Shown here piece after piece: positions 1-7,519 of a DNA stretch of 10,293 nt; the stretch's first letter is position 1; every line of letters begins with the position of its first letter. A program made the position numbers and the translations under genes. Source of the stretch: JBOHHR01 sp050740975 (GTDB taxonomy: Bacteria > Pseudomonadota > Gammaproteobacteria > JBOHHR01). Below the pieces are notes generated by a model. That model was not told the DNA's origin. It did no database searches and saw only the letters and a program-made list of their open reading frames with translations. The stretch is from positions 1 through 10,293 of the forward strand of contig JBOIEE010000088.1 in assembly GCA_050740975.1 (NCBI GenBank), written 5' to 3'.

Positions 1-7
1 AGGCGAA

Positions 8-122
8 GGCGGCGGCCCGCACCAGCTGCACCCCGGCACCCGCATCCGCTGCTGCCGCTGCTCCCTTCCGGGCCTGACGGGGTTCACAACTTCGCGTCGC
101 GGGGGAACCGGCGCGCGCCACC
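8..122 (-). ncRNA. ffs: Signal recognition particle RNA, small bacterial (4.5S) type
   Basis: Read on the minus strand, this stretch carries the conserved core of bacterial 4.5S RNA: a GUCAGGCCCGGAAGGGAGCAG segment containing the GGAA tetraloop and flanking symmetric-loop bases that bind the Ffh M domain. Before it comes the GGUUCCCCCGCGACG-like 5' arm, and after it the GGGUGCCGGGGUGCAGCUGG 3' arm, both matching the E. coli RNA in order. The ends GGUGGC (122-117) and GCCGCC (13-8) are complementary and close the hairpin, giving about 115 nt, the usual length. The RNA pairs with Ffh to target nascent membrane proteins co-translationally. The exact 5' and 3' ends are inferred from the closing stem. 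Confidence 0.93.
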
Positions 123-202
123 ATGACAACCTTACCTGCATCTAAGTCAGAGACTTTGGTGGAACGGGGCGCTCTAGTTCTCCTTTTAGTGGTTCCCTAA
201 GT

Positions 203-238
203 CCGACAGACTCCTAGGATGCCAGAGGCATGAGTCGG
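203..238. repeat. Inverted repeat in the ffs-ctaA spacer
   Basis: The spacer between ctaA and ffs (123-279) has no gene. It contains an outer arm pair CCGAC (203-207) / GTCGG (234-238) enclosing an inner perfect hairpin ATGCC-AGA-GGCAT (219-231). It lies just downstream of ctaA on the same strand, so it could slow or end ctaA transcription before ffs. No T-run follows on the minus strand, so a classical intrinsic terminator is not supported. An ffs promoter must lie in 123-200 on the minus strand, but I see no convincing -35/-10 pair. Confidence 0.35.
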
Positions 239-279
239 AAGCAAGAATGGTGTTACTCGGCGTTACACTCCCGGCCGGG

Positions 280-1332
280 CTAGCGCTGTGCATTTGGGTC
301 CCGGTTATGGTTGAAAAACTCGTACGCAACCCACAGCCCGGTGGATAAAAGCAGCAACGCCCCCCCCTGATGGGCTAAGGCCAGAGGTATCGGGACGCGC
401 AAAAACAGGGTTCCAATGCCTAGAGCGGCCTGCAACAAAGCGACTGCAAGCAGGCCGCCCAGGGCAAAACGGATCCGTCTCGGCAAAACCATGCGCGAGC
501 CCTGGCTGTACAGCCACATGATGAGGACGAGCAGGGCCATGGCTAAGACCCGATGATCGAATTGCACCGTGACCAGATTCTCGAAGAAATTGCGGGTGAT
601 CGGGCGCATCATGAAAAGCCCTTCCGGAATCAGGCGGCCCCCCATAAGAGGGAAAGTGTTATAGGCAAAACCCGCGTCTAGACCCGCAACGAATCCCCCG
701 GAAAGCGCCGTAAGGAAGATCAGGGCGAGCGTGAGAAAGGCGGTTTTTCGCGGTGGTTCGGTCTTGCTATCAGGATAGGAGACAGGCTTTAGCAGCAGCT
801 CCAGCGCTATCCAAAGCAAATAAGCGTATAGGATAAGTGCCAGTCCCAAATGGGCCGTGAGCCGATACTGGCTGACGTCCGGCCGTTCGACCAGGCCGCT
901 TTTCACCATATACCAGCCGAGCGCTCCTTGTAGTCCGCCGAGGAGAAAAGCGAATAGCAAGCGCAGGGAAAGAGATCGGGTCACCCGTCCTGTCACGGCA
1001 AAAAAAACAAGGGGCACCAAAAACACCAGTGCGATAAGCCGCCCCCACAAACGGTGCAGATATTCTAACCAAAAAATAGACTTGAATTCGGATAAGGTCA
1101 TGGTTTGGCGTAACTTCTGGTACTCGGGGTACTTTTGGTAACTTTCGAATGCCTGCCCCCATTCTTGCTCTGAAAGCGGGGGTAGTAGGCCCGTAACAGG
1201 CCGCCATTCCACGATCGATAGTCCCGCATGCAGGAGTCGGGTAGCTCCGCCCAGTGACACCATGGCCCATAGCATGGCGCAACAGATCAATAACCATACG
1301 CCCACGGCTCGGGGTGGATCAGACGTTCGCAT
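280..1332 (-). CDS. ctaA: Heme A synthase, COX15/CtaA family
   Basis: This 350-residue polytopic membrane protein matches the COX15/CtaA family, which oxidises the C8 methyl of heme O to the formyl group of heme A for aa3-type cytochrome oxidases. The four family histidines fall in expected settings: H93 in EYLHRLWGR, H161 in TAHLGLA, H260 in FDHR and H321 in AHQ. Further hallmarks are GGATRL near residue 28 and the repeated four-helix arrangement with about eight hydrophobic segments. EYLHR with the long loop before it resembles the proteobacterial/mitochondrial type rather than the short Bacillus type. The ATG at 1332 starts just before the first membrane helix, so the start is plausible, although no clear ribosome binding site precedes it. 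It is divergent from fabA. No oxidase subunit or ctaB is in the window. Confidence 0.93.
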   Translation of the reverse strand: MRTSDPPRAVGVWLLICCAMLWAMVSLGGATRLLHAGLSIVEWRPVTGLLPPLSEQEWGQAFESYQKYPEYQKLRQTMTLSEFKSIFWLEYLHRLWGRLIALVFLVPLVFFAVTGRVTRSLSLRLLFAFLLGGLQGALGWYMVKSGLVERPDVSQYRLTAHLGLALILYAYLLWIALELLLKPVSYPDSKTEPPRKTAFLTLALIFLTALSGGFVAGLDAGFAYNTFPLMGGRLIPEGLFMMRPITRNFFENLVTVQFDHRVLAMALLVLIMWLYSQGSRMVLPRRIRFALGGLLAVALLQAALGIGTLFLRVPIPLALAHQGGALLLLSTGLWVAYEFFNHNRDPNAQR

Positions 1333-1467
1333 GAGGTTGACAGAACACGCTTTTCAGAGCGGGCATTGGGGAATGGGGAGCCTTGGCAGCGCTTTACCAC
1401 CTCACTTTAAGATTTCAGAACAGCAAGCGCAAGATCGATCAATTCGATGTGACATGAGATACTGTGC

Positions 1468-2055
1468 TTGTCACGTACCTGCCGAGAGCTCTTGTTGCGA
1501 GAAACCGTGGAAGAAAACACCAACCCGACGACATCGCCGCCAGGTTGTAGAACGCGTTTCTCGCGCGAGGAGTTGCTCGAATGCGCGCAAGGGAGGCTAT
1601 TCGGGCCCGGGAACGCGCAGTTGCCTTTACCCCCTCTGCTGATGGTGGACCGGATCACGAGCATCAGCCGAGATGGAGGGAAAGCCGGTAAAGGGCAGAT
1701 CATCGCCGAATTCGATATTCGGCCCGAGCTTTGGTTTTTTCACTGCCATTTTCAGCGCGATCCTGTGATGCCGGGATGTTTAGGGTTGGACGCAATGTGG
1801 CAACTGCTGGGTTTTTTTATTTCCTGGCTTGGGGGTACCGGACGCGGGCGTGCGCTGGGTGTGGGCGAGGTGAAATTCAGCGGGCAAGTGACACCGAATA
1901 ATCAATTAGTTACGTACGATATCGAGATAACCCGTATGATCACTCGGCGCTTATATTTGGGTGTAGCCGACGGTAATATGGGGGTTGATGGCAAGGTGAT
2001 CTACACAGCCAAGGACATCCGCGTCGGTTTGTTTCAGTCCACCGAGGACTTCTAG
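1468..2055 (+). CDS. fabA: 3-hydroxydecanoyl-ACP dehydratase/isomerase (FabA)
   Basis: FabA dehydrates 3-hydroxyacyl-ACP and isomerises trans-2- to cis-3-decenoyl-ACP, the branch point to unsaturated fatty acids; it is cytosolic. The protein follows E. coli FabA nearly end to end: LFGPGNAQLP, LWFFHCHF, DPVMPGCLGLDAMWQ, RALGVGEVKFSGQV and the final KDIRVGLFQ. The catalytic pair is His94 (CHF) and Asp108 (GLDAMWQ), numbered from the TTG at 1468 and equivalent to His70/Asp84 of E. coli. The 195-residue reading is about 23 longer than E. coli FabA. An in-frame GTG at 1507 with GAG five bases upstream would give 182 residues and is at least as likely a start; no in-frame ATG exists near the N-terminus. 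The hotdog fold is complete. fabB follows after 84 bp. Confidence 0.93.
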   Translation: MSRTCRELLLRETVEENTNPTTSPPGCRTRFSREELLECAQGRLFGPGNAQLPLPPLLMVDRITSISRDGGKAGKGQIIAEFDIRPELWFFHCHFQRDPVMPGCLGLDAMWQLLGFFISWLGGTGRGRALGVGEVKFSGQVTPNNQLVTYDIEITRMITRRLYLGVADGNMGVDGKVIYTAKDIRVGLFQSTEDF

Positions 2056-2080
2056 GCTTGCTGTGCCCCAGATCACACAT

Positions 2081-2093
2081 CGACACGGTGTCG
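2081..2093. repeat. Short perfect palindrome between fabA and fabB
   Basis: CGACACGGTGTCG is a 13-base inverted repeat (CGACAC / GTGTCG around a central G) in the 84-bp fabA-fabB gap. One spacer base is too few for an RNA hairpin loop unless the inner pairs open, so if it works at all it is more likely a DNA site. No regulator can be assigned from sequence, and it may be chance. Confidence 0.3.
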
Positions 2094-2139
2094 GGAGAGC
2101 ATGCGCACACGCGCCGTAAGAGGCTGATAGAGCTGATAA

Positions 2140-3357
2140 ATGAAAAGACGGGTTGCGATCACAGGGATCGGGATCGTCTGCAGCATAGGCAACATTAAGG
2201 AAGAAGTATTGCATTCCCTAAAGAGCGGGCGCTCTGGAATCGTCTACCATCCGGAGTATGCGGAGTTGGGGTTTCGCTCCCAAGTGCATGGAGCCGTGCG
2301 CCTAAACCCGGATGAGCACATCGACAAAAAACACCGCCGTTTCATGGGCGATGCGGCGGCTTACGCCTATCTCGCATTACAGCAAGCGATCGCGGACGCG
2401 AGACTGGAGCGCTCTGAGGTTTCCGATCCCCGCACCGGGCTAATTCTCGGCTCCGGCGGATCTTCCACGGCCAACATGCTGTCTTCGACCGATACTCTGC
2501 GGGCGCGCGGCGCACGCAAGGTTCCGCCCACGATGGTGCCCCGTATCATGGCCAGCACCGTTAGCGCCGGCCTGGCGACGGCCTTTGGGATCCGAGGCAC
2601 CAGTTATTCGATCAGTTCCGCCTGCGCCACCAGCGCGCACTGCATCGGAAACGGCTATGAACTGATTCAATTCGATAAACAGGACGTGGTCTTCGCGGGC
2701 GGAGGCGAGGAGCTGCATTGGACCTTGACCCTATTGTTCGATGCCATGGGGGCGCTTTCTTCCAAATACAACCAGGTGCCGCCAGCCGCATCGCGCCCTT
2801 ATGACGCGCACCGTGACGGCTTCGTGATTTCAGGCGGGGGCGGGGTGGTCGTGCTGGAGGAGCTGGGACGTGCCAAAGCTAGAGGGGCGCCCATTTACGC
2901 CGAGCTGATCGGTTATGGCGCGAGCTCCGATGGCGTCGATATGGTGAAACCGTCCGGGGAAGGCGCAGAACGGTGCATGCGCACGGCCTTGGAGGGAGTC
3001 AAGACCCCTGTCGATTACATCAACGCCCACGGTACGGGAACTCCGGCCGGTGACATCATAGAGTTACAGGCGATCCGGCGTTTATTTCCCACGCGCTGTC
3101 CGTGGATCTCCTCCACGAAGTCCCTCACCGGCCACGCCCTGGGCGCTGCCGGAGTGGCGGAGGCGATCTATGCTCTGCTGATGTTGCAGCACGACTTCAT
3201 CGCGGCCTCGGCAAACATCCAGGAGCTTGATCCGGGGGCTGCGTCGTTTCCGATCGCCAGAGAGCGCATCGATAACGCCGATTTGCACACCGCAATGTCC
3301 AACAGTTTTGGGTTTGGCGGTACTAATGCCTGCTTGGTTTTTCAGCGTCCGGACTGA
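2140..3357 (+). CDS. fabB: Beta-ketoacyl-ACP synthase I (FabB)
   Basis: FabB condenses acyl-ACP with malonyl-ACP and is needed to elongate the cis-3-decenoyl-ACP made by FabA, so the pair forms the unsaturated fatty acid branch. The 405-residue thiolase-fold protein has the nucleophile Cys162 in SSACATSAHCIGN, His297 in NAHGTGTP, Lys327 in STKSLTGH and His332 in GHALGAAG, all at E. coli FabB positions within one residue. Other FabB hallmarks are AGGGEELHW, YDAHRDGFVISGGGG and the C-terminal SNSFGFGGTNA. Length and N-terminus (MKRRVAITGIGIV) match the family, supporting the ATG at 2140, although the ribosome binding site is weak. It reads as the primary-metabolism enzyme rather than a pigment-cluster ketosynthase. 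Confidence 0.95.
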   Translation: MKRRVAITGIGIVCSIGNIKEEVLHSLKSGRSGIVYHPEYAELGFRSQVHGAVRLNPDEHIDKKHRRFMGDAAAYAYLALQQAIADARLERSEVSDPRTGLILGSGGSSTANMLSSTDTLRARGARKVPPTMVPRIMASTVSAGLATAFGIRGTSYSISSACATSAHCIGNGYELIQFDKQDVVFAGGGEELHWTLTLLFDAMGALSSKYNQVPPAASRPYDAHRDGFVISGGGGVVVLEELGRAKARGAPIYAELIGYGASSDGVDMVKPSGEGAERCMRTALEGVKTPVDYINAHGTGTPAGDIIELQAIRRLFPTRCPWISSTKSLTGHALGAAGVAEAIYALLMLQHDFIAASANIQELDPGAASFPIARERIDNADLHTAMSNSFGFGGTNACLVFQRPD

Positions 3358-3378
3358 ATAAACGAGTAAAGCCGAGGG

Positions 3379-4626
3379 ATGCGCGAGAGTTACGACGTCG
3401 CCATAATCGGCGGGGGGATGGTCGGCGCGACCTTGGCCTGTGCCTTGGGGGACACCCCCCTCCATGTTGTGGTGATCGAAAACCAGGAACCCGCCTCTTT
3501 TGATCCGAGCGGCTACGACCTTCGGGTATCGGCCATCACCCGCGCCTCGCAGCGGATCTTTCAAGCGCTGGGCTGTTGGCACGGCATGGTCGCCCGGCGC
3601 GCGTGTGCCTTCCGGCGCATGCGGGTATGGGACGGTGAAGGGGGCGCTGCCGCCGAGTTCGATAGCGCCGATCTTGCAGAGCCGTGCCTGGGCCATATCA
3701 TAGAGAATAGCGTGATCCAACTGGCGCTGGTTGAGCGCGTGCATGAGCTCGCCAATGTAGACTGGTTGTGTCCCGCCGCGCCGCAGGGGCTGGATCCCCA
3801 GCGCATGAGGGTAACGCTGGACGATGGACGGGTGTTGCGCACACGGCTTATTGTGGGCGCCGATGGCGCGCGTTCTCGAGTCAGGGATTGGGCCGGCATA
3901 ACTTGGCATTGCTACGACTACCATCAACATGCCTTGGTTGCCGCGGTCAACACCCAGCTGCCGCCACAGGACATCACGTGGCAACGCCATGTACCGAGCG
4001 GTCCCCAGGCATTCCTGCCCCTGCAAGGACGCCGCGCTTCACTGGTTTGGTATCACACCCCTGAAGAAGTGCAGCGGCTGTGTTCACTCGATGAGCAAGC
4101 TCTAGCGGGTGCTCTGGAGGCAGGATACCCGGCAGATCTGGGTGGGATCGATTCGGTGATCGCGCGCGGCAGTTTTCCCACTCTGAGAGGTTACGCCGAA
4201 CGGTACGTACAGCCAGGCCTGGCCTTGGTGGGAGACGCGGCCCATGTGATCCATCCCCATATCGGGCAAGGGGTCAACCTCGGTTTACTGGACGCGGCGG
4301 CCTTAGCTGAAGTCATCGCGGGAGCAACCTGTAAAGGCAAAGATATCGGGGCGCTCGCCACTCTGCGTCCTTACGAACGCTGGAGGCGAGCGAGCAACTT
4401 CGTCCTCATGGGCTTCTCAGAAGCCGTATTTCACGCCTTTGCCCACAGGGCCCTACCGCTTCGGGCGGTGCGTGCGGTGGCGCTGTCGTTTGCAGACCGG
4501 TTTGGTCCCCTAAACCAGTTTTGCATGCGCTACGCGATGGGGTTAATCGGCGATCTGCCACGGATCGCGCAGGGGATCTCATCCGTGCCAGCTTCTCAGC
4601 ACTCCCGCCTTTCCGGATCTATGTGA
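3379..4626 (+). CDS. ubiF: UbiF-like FAD-dependent ubiquinone-biosynthesis hydroxylase
   Basis: This 415-residue protein belongs to the UbiH/UbiF/COQ6 flavin monooxygenases that hydroxylate the polyprenyl-phenol ring during ubiquinone synthesis. It shows the N-terminal dinucleotide fold (YDVAIIGGGMVG, residues 5-16), DLRVSAIT (47-54), the GADGARSRVR motif (160-169) and the FAD/ribityl motif GDAAHVIHPHIGQGVNLG (285-302). Several stretches resemble E. coli UbiF more than UbiH or UbiI, notably TWQRHVPSGPQAFLPL, ASLVWY and YVQPGLALVGDAAH, so C6 hydroxylation is the best guess. Substrate position cannot be proved by eye. The start is forced: a stop codon lies in frame 12 bases upstream, and GAGGG abuts the ATG almost without spacing. 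It begins 21 bp after fabB, so the two are likely co-transcribed. Confidence 0.85.
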   Translation: MRESYDVAIIGGGMVGATLACALGDTPLHVVVIENQEPASFDPSGYDLRVSAITRASQRIFQALGCWHGMVARRACAFRRMRVWDGEGGAAAEFDSADLAEPCLGHIIENSVIQLALVERVHELANVDWLCPAAPQGLDPQRMRVTLDDGRVLRTRLIVGADGARSRVRDWAGITWHCYDYHQHALVAAVNTQLPPQDITWQRHVPSGPQAFLPLQGRRASLVWYHTPEEVQRLCSLDEQALAGALEAGYPADLGGIDSVIARGSFPTLRGYAERYVQPGLALVGDAAHVIHPHIGQGVNLGLLDAAALAEVIAGATCKGKDIGALATLRPYERWRRASNFVLMGFSEAVFHAFAHRALPLRAVRAVALSFADRFGPLNQFCMRYAMGLIGDLPRIAQGISSVPASQHSRLSGSM

Positions 4627-4657
4627 CCCATCGCGGCCGATGTTTCCTCGTTTATTA

Positions 4658-4690
4658 GGGAGCCAACAGAATCGTGCCGCTCTGGCTCTC
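4658..4690 (+). other. Imperfect hairpin upstream of mpl
   Basis: In the 78-bp gap before mpl, GAGCCA (4660-4665) can pair with TGGCTC (4683-4688), with AGA/TCT continuing the helix inside. It sits 16 bases before the mpl start and lacks a T-run, so it could be a leader hairpin rather than a terminator. Its function is unknown. Confidence 0.25.
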
Positions 4691-4704
4691 CGCATAGGCC
4701 CGCC

Positions 4705-6072
4705 ATGAGGATCCATATATTGGGCATAGGCGGGACCTTTATGGGAGGGCTCGCCTTGCTTGCGAAAGAGCTCGGGTTCGAGGTGAGCGGCTCCGATGCC
4801 CAGGTCTACCCACCCATGAGCGACCAGCTTAGGGCTACCAACGTTACTCTGGTCGAGGGTTATGATCGGAGCGCACTCTCCCCGCCTCCCGATCTGGTGG
4901 TCATTGGAAACGTGCTCTCGCGCGGGAATCCATGCGTGGAGCATGTTTTAGACTCCGATCTGCCTTATATGTCGGGGCCGCAATGGCTCGCACACTACGT
5001 GCTTCCCAGGCGCTGGGTGCTCGCCGTATCCGGCACCCACGGCAAAACCACCACTAGCAGCTTACTCGCTTTCATCCTGGATAGAGCGGGCTTAACGCCA
5101 GGGTTTCTCATCGGCGGGATGGCCGAGAATTTTGGCGTTTCGGCCCGACTGGGAAGGGGGCGCTTTTTCGTCGTGGAAGCAGACGAGTACGACAGCGCCT
5201 TCTTCGATAAACGTTCCAAGTTCGTGCACTACCATCCGCGGAGCTTGATCATCACCAACATGGAATTTGATCATGCCGATATTTTCCCGGATCTGAAGGC
5301 GATACAAACTCAGTTTCATCACTTGGTGCGCACCGTCCCAAGCAGCGGTTTGATCATTTATCCAGCCCATGACGACACCGTTTGCGAGACTTTGGCTATG
5401 GGTTGCTGGAGCACACTCGAGAGCTTTGGTGATGGGAAAGATGCGCTTTGGCGCTTGGGTTATCTGGCTTCCAAAGATCACCGCCGGTTCCAGATCGTGC
5501 TCCAGAGCACAGTGGCCGGTGAGGTACGCTGGGATGTGTTGGGGCGGTATAATGCCCTAAATGCCCTTGCCGCTGTCGCCGCTGCACGGCATGCGGGTGT
5601 GGAGCCTGCGGCGGCGTGTAAAATTTTATGCGATTTCCACAGTGTCAAGAGGCGCTTGCAGCTTTTGGAAACGGTGAAAGGCATTGCCGTCTACGATGAT
5701 TTCGCCCACCATCCGACAGCCATCGCGTTGACCATAGAGGCTTTGCGCAGTAACGCAGGCAGTGCCCGGATCCTGGCGGTATTCGAGCCGCGTTCCAACA
5801 GCATGAAAATGGGCGTGTACCGGGATACTTTAGCGCAGGCATTCGCCGGTGCGGATAAAACGATCTTGTATCAACCCGAAGAGCTGAGTTGGGATCTGCG
5901 CCAAGCCACTGCTCTCCTGGGCGAGAACAGGGAAGTGTTCAACACTATAGACGCCATGGTCGATCGCTTAAGCGGCATGGCGCGGCCGGGCGACCATATT
6001 CTCATTATGAGCAACGGCCGCTTCGGCGGGATCCAGCAAAAGCTGATCGCAAGACTGAAGGGGCATGTCTAG
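4705..6072 (+). CDS. mpl: UDP-N-acetylmuramate:L-Ala-gamma-D-Glu-meso-DAP ligase (Mpl), murein recycling
   Basis: Mpl re-attaches the recycled tripeptide L-Ala-D-Glu-meso-DAP to UDP-MurNAc, feeding wall fragments back into peptidoglycan synthesis in the cytosol. The 455-residue protein is the usual length and has the three Mur ligase domains. These are an N-terminal Rossmann domain (MRIHILGIGGTFMGG), a central ATPase domain with P-loop SGTHGKTTT (109-117) and a C-terminal domain with YDDFAHHPTAI. The segment EADEYDSAFFDKRSKF is characteristic of Mpl and separates it from MurC, which is its closest relative. TNMEFDHADIF supplies the usual Mur-ligase metal/nucleotide region. The start at the Rossmann beta strand is convincing, although the ribosome binding site is poor. 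It is the last intact plus-strand housekeeping gene; the sequence just after it looks rearranged. Confidence 0.94.
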   Translation: MRIHILGIGGTFMGGLALLAKELGFEVSGSDAQVYPPMSDQLRATNVTLVEGYDRSALSPPPDLVVIGNVLSRGNPCVEHVLDSDLPYMSGPQWLAHYVLPRRWVLAVSGTHGKTTTSSLLAFILDRAGLTPGFLIGGMAENFGVSARLGRGRFFVVEADEYDSAFFDKRSKFVHYHPRSLIITNMEFDHADIFPDLKAIQTQFHHLVRTVPSSGLIIYPAHDDTVCETLAMGCWSTLESFGDGKDALWRLGYLASKDHRRFQIVLQSTVAGEVRWDVLGRYNALNALAAVAAARHAGVEPAAACKILCDFHSVKRRLQLLETVKGIAVYDDFAHHPTAIALTIEALRSNAGSARILAVFEPRSNSMKMGVYRDTLAQAFAGADKTILYQPEELSWDLRQATALLGENREVFNTIDAMVDRLSGMARPGDHILIMSNGRFGGIQQKLIARLKGHV

Positions 6073-6184
6073 GCATTGGGACAGCCAAGATTGACGAGCT
6101 GAGCCTGCCGGCGCCCAGCATCGGGATCGCGATGAACATCGCCGGCGGCCGCTACAAGCTGGCGATTGCCGCACGTAACCTCAC
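6073..6184. other. Unassigned junction segment after mpl
   Basis: No complete gene is visible. The plus strand stays open after the mpl stop in another frame and reads AKIDELSLPAPSIGIAMN then IAGGRYKLAIAARN, which looks protein-like but has no start of its own and matches nothing I recognise. Minus-strand frames also stay partly open. It may be debris of a gene lost when the region rearranged. No terminator for mpl is apparent. Confidence 0.3.
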
Positions 6185-6310
6185 TTATTCTTGCACCAAA
6201 CTCGAGCGGCGGTGCGCGTCTAGCTCATCGACATTCGCACGCAGTTCTCTAGGCAACCACCAGCGCAGCAAGGGTTCGGTCATGGCCGTGGTCAACAAGG
6301 CCATGATCAC
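6185..6310 (-). pseudogene. C-terminal remnant of a cation/proton antiporter
   Basis: On the minus strand a frame without its own proper start reads VIMALLTTAMTEPLLRWWLP and then an acidic tail ending at TAA (6185-6187), about 41 residues. The pattern ALxTTxMTxPLL is typical of the last membrane helix of CPA-type (Kef/Nha) cation:proton antiporters. Everything upstream in that frame is replaced by the truncated FAD oxidoreductase, which occupies a different frame. I infer that a deletion or recombination joined the antiporter tail to the oxidoreductase head. Identification rests on one short motif, so the family is tentative; the fragment cannot be functional alone. Confidence 0.5.
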
Positions 6311-6459
6311 TCGCCTTGCTGCTCGATGATGAGAACGCGGGAAGCAGGCAGCCAACGGCGCAGCAACAGCGCGGCGCTAGCCCCGGAAAAAGCCCCGCCG
6401 ATGATAACCACGTCGTATTGGGTGCGCTCGGGAGCGTTCGGCGAGGCGTGAAGGCTCAC
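6307..6459 (-). pseudogene. Truncated N-terminus of a second FAD-dependent oxidoreductase
   Basis: This gene starts with GTG at 6459, in a GTGA overlap with the chorismatase stop, and encodes only 50 residues. It contains YDVVIIGGAFSGASAAL (15-31) and RVLIIEQ (41-47): the first beta-alpha-beta of an FAD-binding Rossmann fold, with the glutamate that would bind the FAD ribose. It then stops at TGA 6307-6309. Family members run to about 400-500 residues, so about nine tenths are missing. The VIIGGAFSGAS form is common in halogenase-like flavoproteins, which would fit the neighbouring pigment-type genes. The overlap with the chorismatase stop shows it was originally translationally coupled in that operon. 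After the break, the DNA carries an antiporter tail in another frame. Confidence 0.75.
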
Positions 6460-7511
6460 GGGCTTAACTGCAGACGCCGCGCGGGAGATCCCGGAGCCGA
6501 CATGGACAAGCCTTCTATTTCCACCAGCAAGTTACGCCGGCAGGTATCGCCCCGCAGGAGGAGCAGGGGGATATCCTCACCCAGGCGCTGCGCAATCCGA
6601 GCCCTGATCGCGGTCGGATCCGCCGCTTCTCGAAGGTAGGCCTTAAGCAGAGAAAAACACACAGGCGGTCCGACCATCGATCGGTTGGCCTCTGTGACCA
6701 AGGCGTCGAGATTATTCAAGGTCTCTTCGAGCTGGGCAAAAGTATCGTCGAGATGCCGTGTTTCATGCCCTACGATGCTCGAGGTTCCGGAGATATACAG
6801 GTGGTTCACGTTTTCCCAGCGTTTTAATATCGCGCGAGAAAATGAGGGGCTTTGAGGTCCGTATCGTCTGGGATAGCGAAAGGCGCTTAGCTGGCGCGGG
6901 TTTTCGACCTGGAGACCCGCTTCCTTGGCGGACAGAAAATAGACCAAGAATCCTGGCGAGCTGGTACCGATGGCGCAAGCCGCCGGCAGTCTGTGTTCGA
7001 AGTCCGGGATCCCCTGCAGCGCTCGGTAGCGCCCCAGACAAAAGGCCTGATACCGTTCGAGACCCCCCGGTTCGCTATTGATCCCGGGGAAATAATGCCA
7101 AACGCGCAACAGATGCGGATAGCCCTGGGTCTCGATAAGGCTCAGGATGCGGCGATAAAGGTCATAGCTTGCGCTTTCGAAGTCGGGATAGCTCGATTCG
7201 TGCGCAAGCCAACTGGCGAACAGCAGTTCGTCGTTCTTAGAAAAATAGAGCCCCCCCGCTTCGCCTCTTTGCAGCGGCTCCTGGCTGCGCCACAACTCCA
7301 CCGTGTCCTTTCCGCCGCCGAGCAAGGGCAGGCCCACGCTCAGTCGTCTCGGATCAGCGCGATCGACCGCTGAACAGGGACCAAACCCGATCACGGCGAT
7401 CGTCCGCTCATCGCTAAGAAAAGATCTCGCTGCTACGCTGTCCGTGCAGGTCACCTGCAGCGGCGCCGCAGTTGGTGAAGAACCCCTATATTGTGGCAAG
7501 GTCCCCTGCAT
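6456..7511 (-). CDS. Chorismatase, XanB2/FkbO/Hyg5-type (hydroxybenzoate-forming)
   Basis: This 351-residue protein matches chorismatases, which split chorismate into pyruvate plus a benzoate or dihydrobenzoate. XanB2 of Xanthomonas makes 3- and 4-hydroxybenzoate for pigment and ubiquinone. Family signatures are YPHLLRVWHYFPGIN (131-145), ERYQAFCLGR (152-161), PAACAIGTSS (176-185), VENPRQLSAFRYP (202-214), YGPQSPSFSRA (217-227) and ISGTSSIVGHETRH (240-253). The C-terminal half has a RidA-like fold ending in LLVEIEG, where the family keeps a catalytic glutamate. The ATG at 7511 follows the halogenase stop by 8 bp, and its own stop overlaps the next gene, so it is the middle of a three-gene operon. 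It appears intact. Which isomer it makes cannot be told by eye; 3-hydroxybenzoate is favoured by the context. Confidence 0.88.
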   Translation of the reverse strand: MQGTLPQYRGSSPTAAPLQVTCTDSVAARSFLSDERTIAVIGFGPCSAVDRADPRRLSVGLPLLGGGKDTVELWRSQEPLQRGEAGGLYFSKNDELLFASWLAHESSYPDFESASYDLYRRILSLIETQGYPHLLRVWHYFPGINSEPGGLERYQAFCLGRYRALQGIPDFEHRLPAACAIGTSSPGFLVYFLSAKEAGLQVENPRQLSAFRYPRRYGPQSPSFSRAILKRWENVNHLYISGTSSIVGHETRHLDDTFAQLEETLNNLDALVTEANRSMVGPPVCFSLLKAYLREAADPTAIRARIAQRLGEDIPLLLLRGDTCRRNLLVEIEGLSMSAPGSPARRLQLSP

Positions 7512-7519
7512 GCCCAGGG

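Noticed and set aside
1337..1342. TTGACA hexamer in the ctaA-fabA gap as a fabA -35 box
   Set aside because: No -10-like hexamer follows at 16-18 bp, so I do not call a promoter.
1262..1642. A 126-codon plus-strand frame overlapping the ctaA start and the fabA 5' part
   Set aside because: It overlaps two recognised genes in wrong frames and has no domain-like sequence. It is not a leader gene I can support.
2140..3357. fabB, with fabA, as part of the aryl polyene locus (ApeO/ApeI-type enzymes)
   Set aside because: Both proteins track E. coli FabA and FabB along their whole length and are separated from the pigment-type genes by ubiF-like and mpl genes. They read as primary fatty acid synthesis.
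3082..4026. A 314-codon minus-strand open frame across the end of fabB and the start of the ubiF-like gene
   Set aside because: It spans two well-supported genes and their gap in the antisense direction, and encodes low-complexity sequence without a family match.
6316..6639. A 107-codon plus-strand frame opposite the truncated oxidoreductase and the chorismatase end
   Set aside because: Arginine-rich shadow translation; the minus strand carries conserved protein motifs here.
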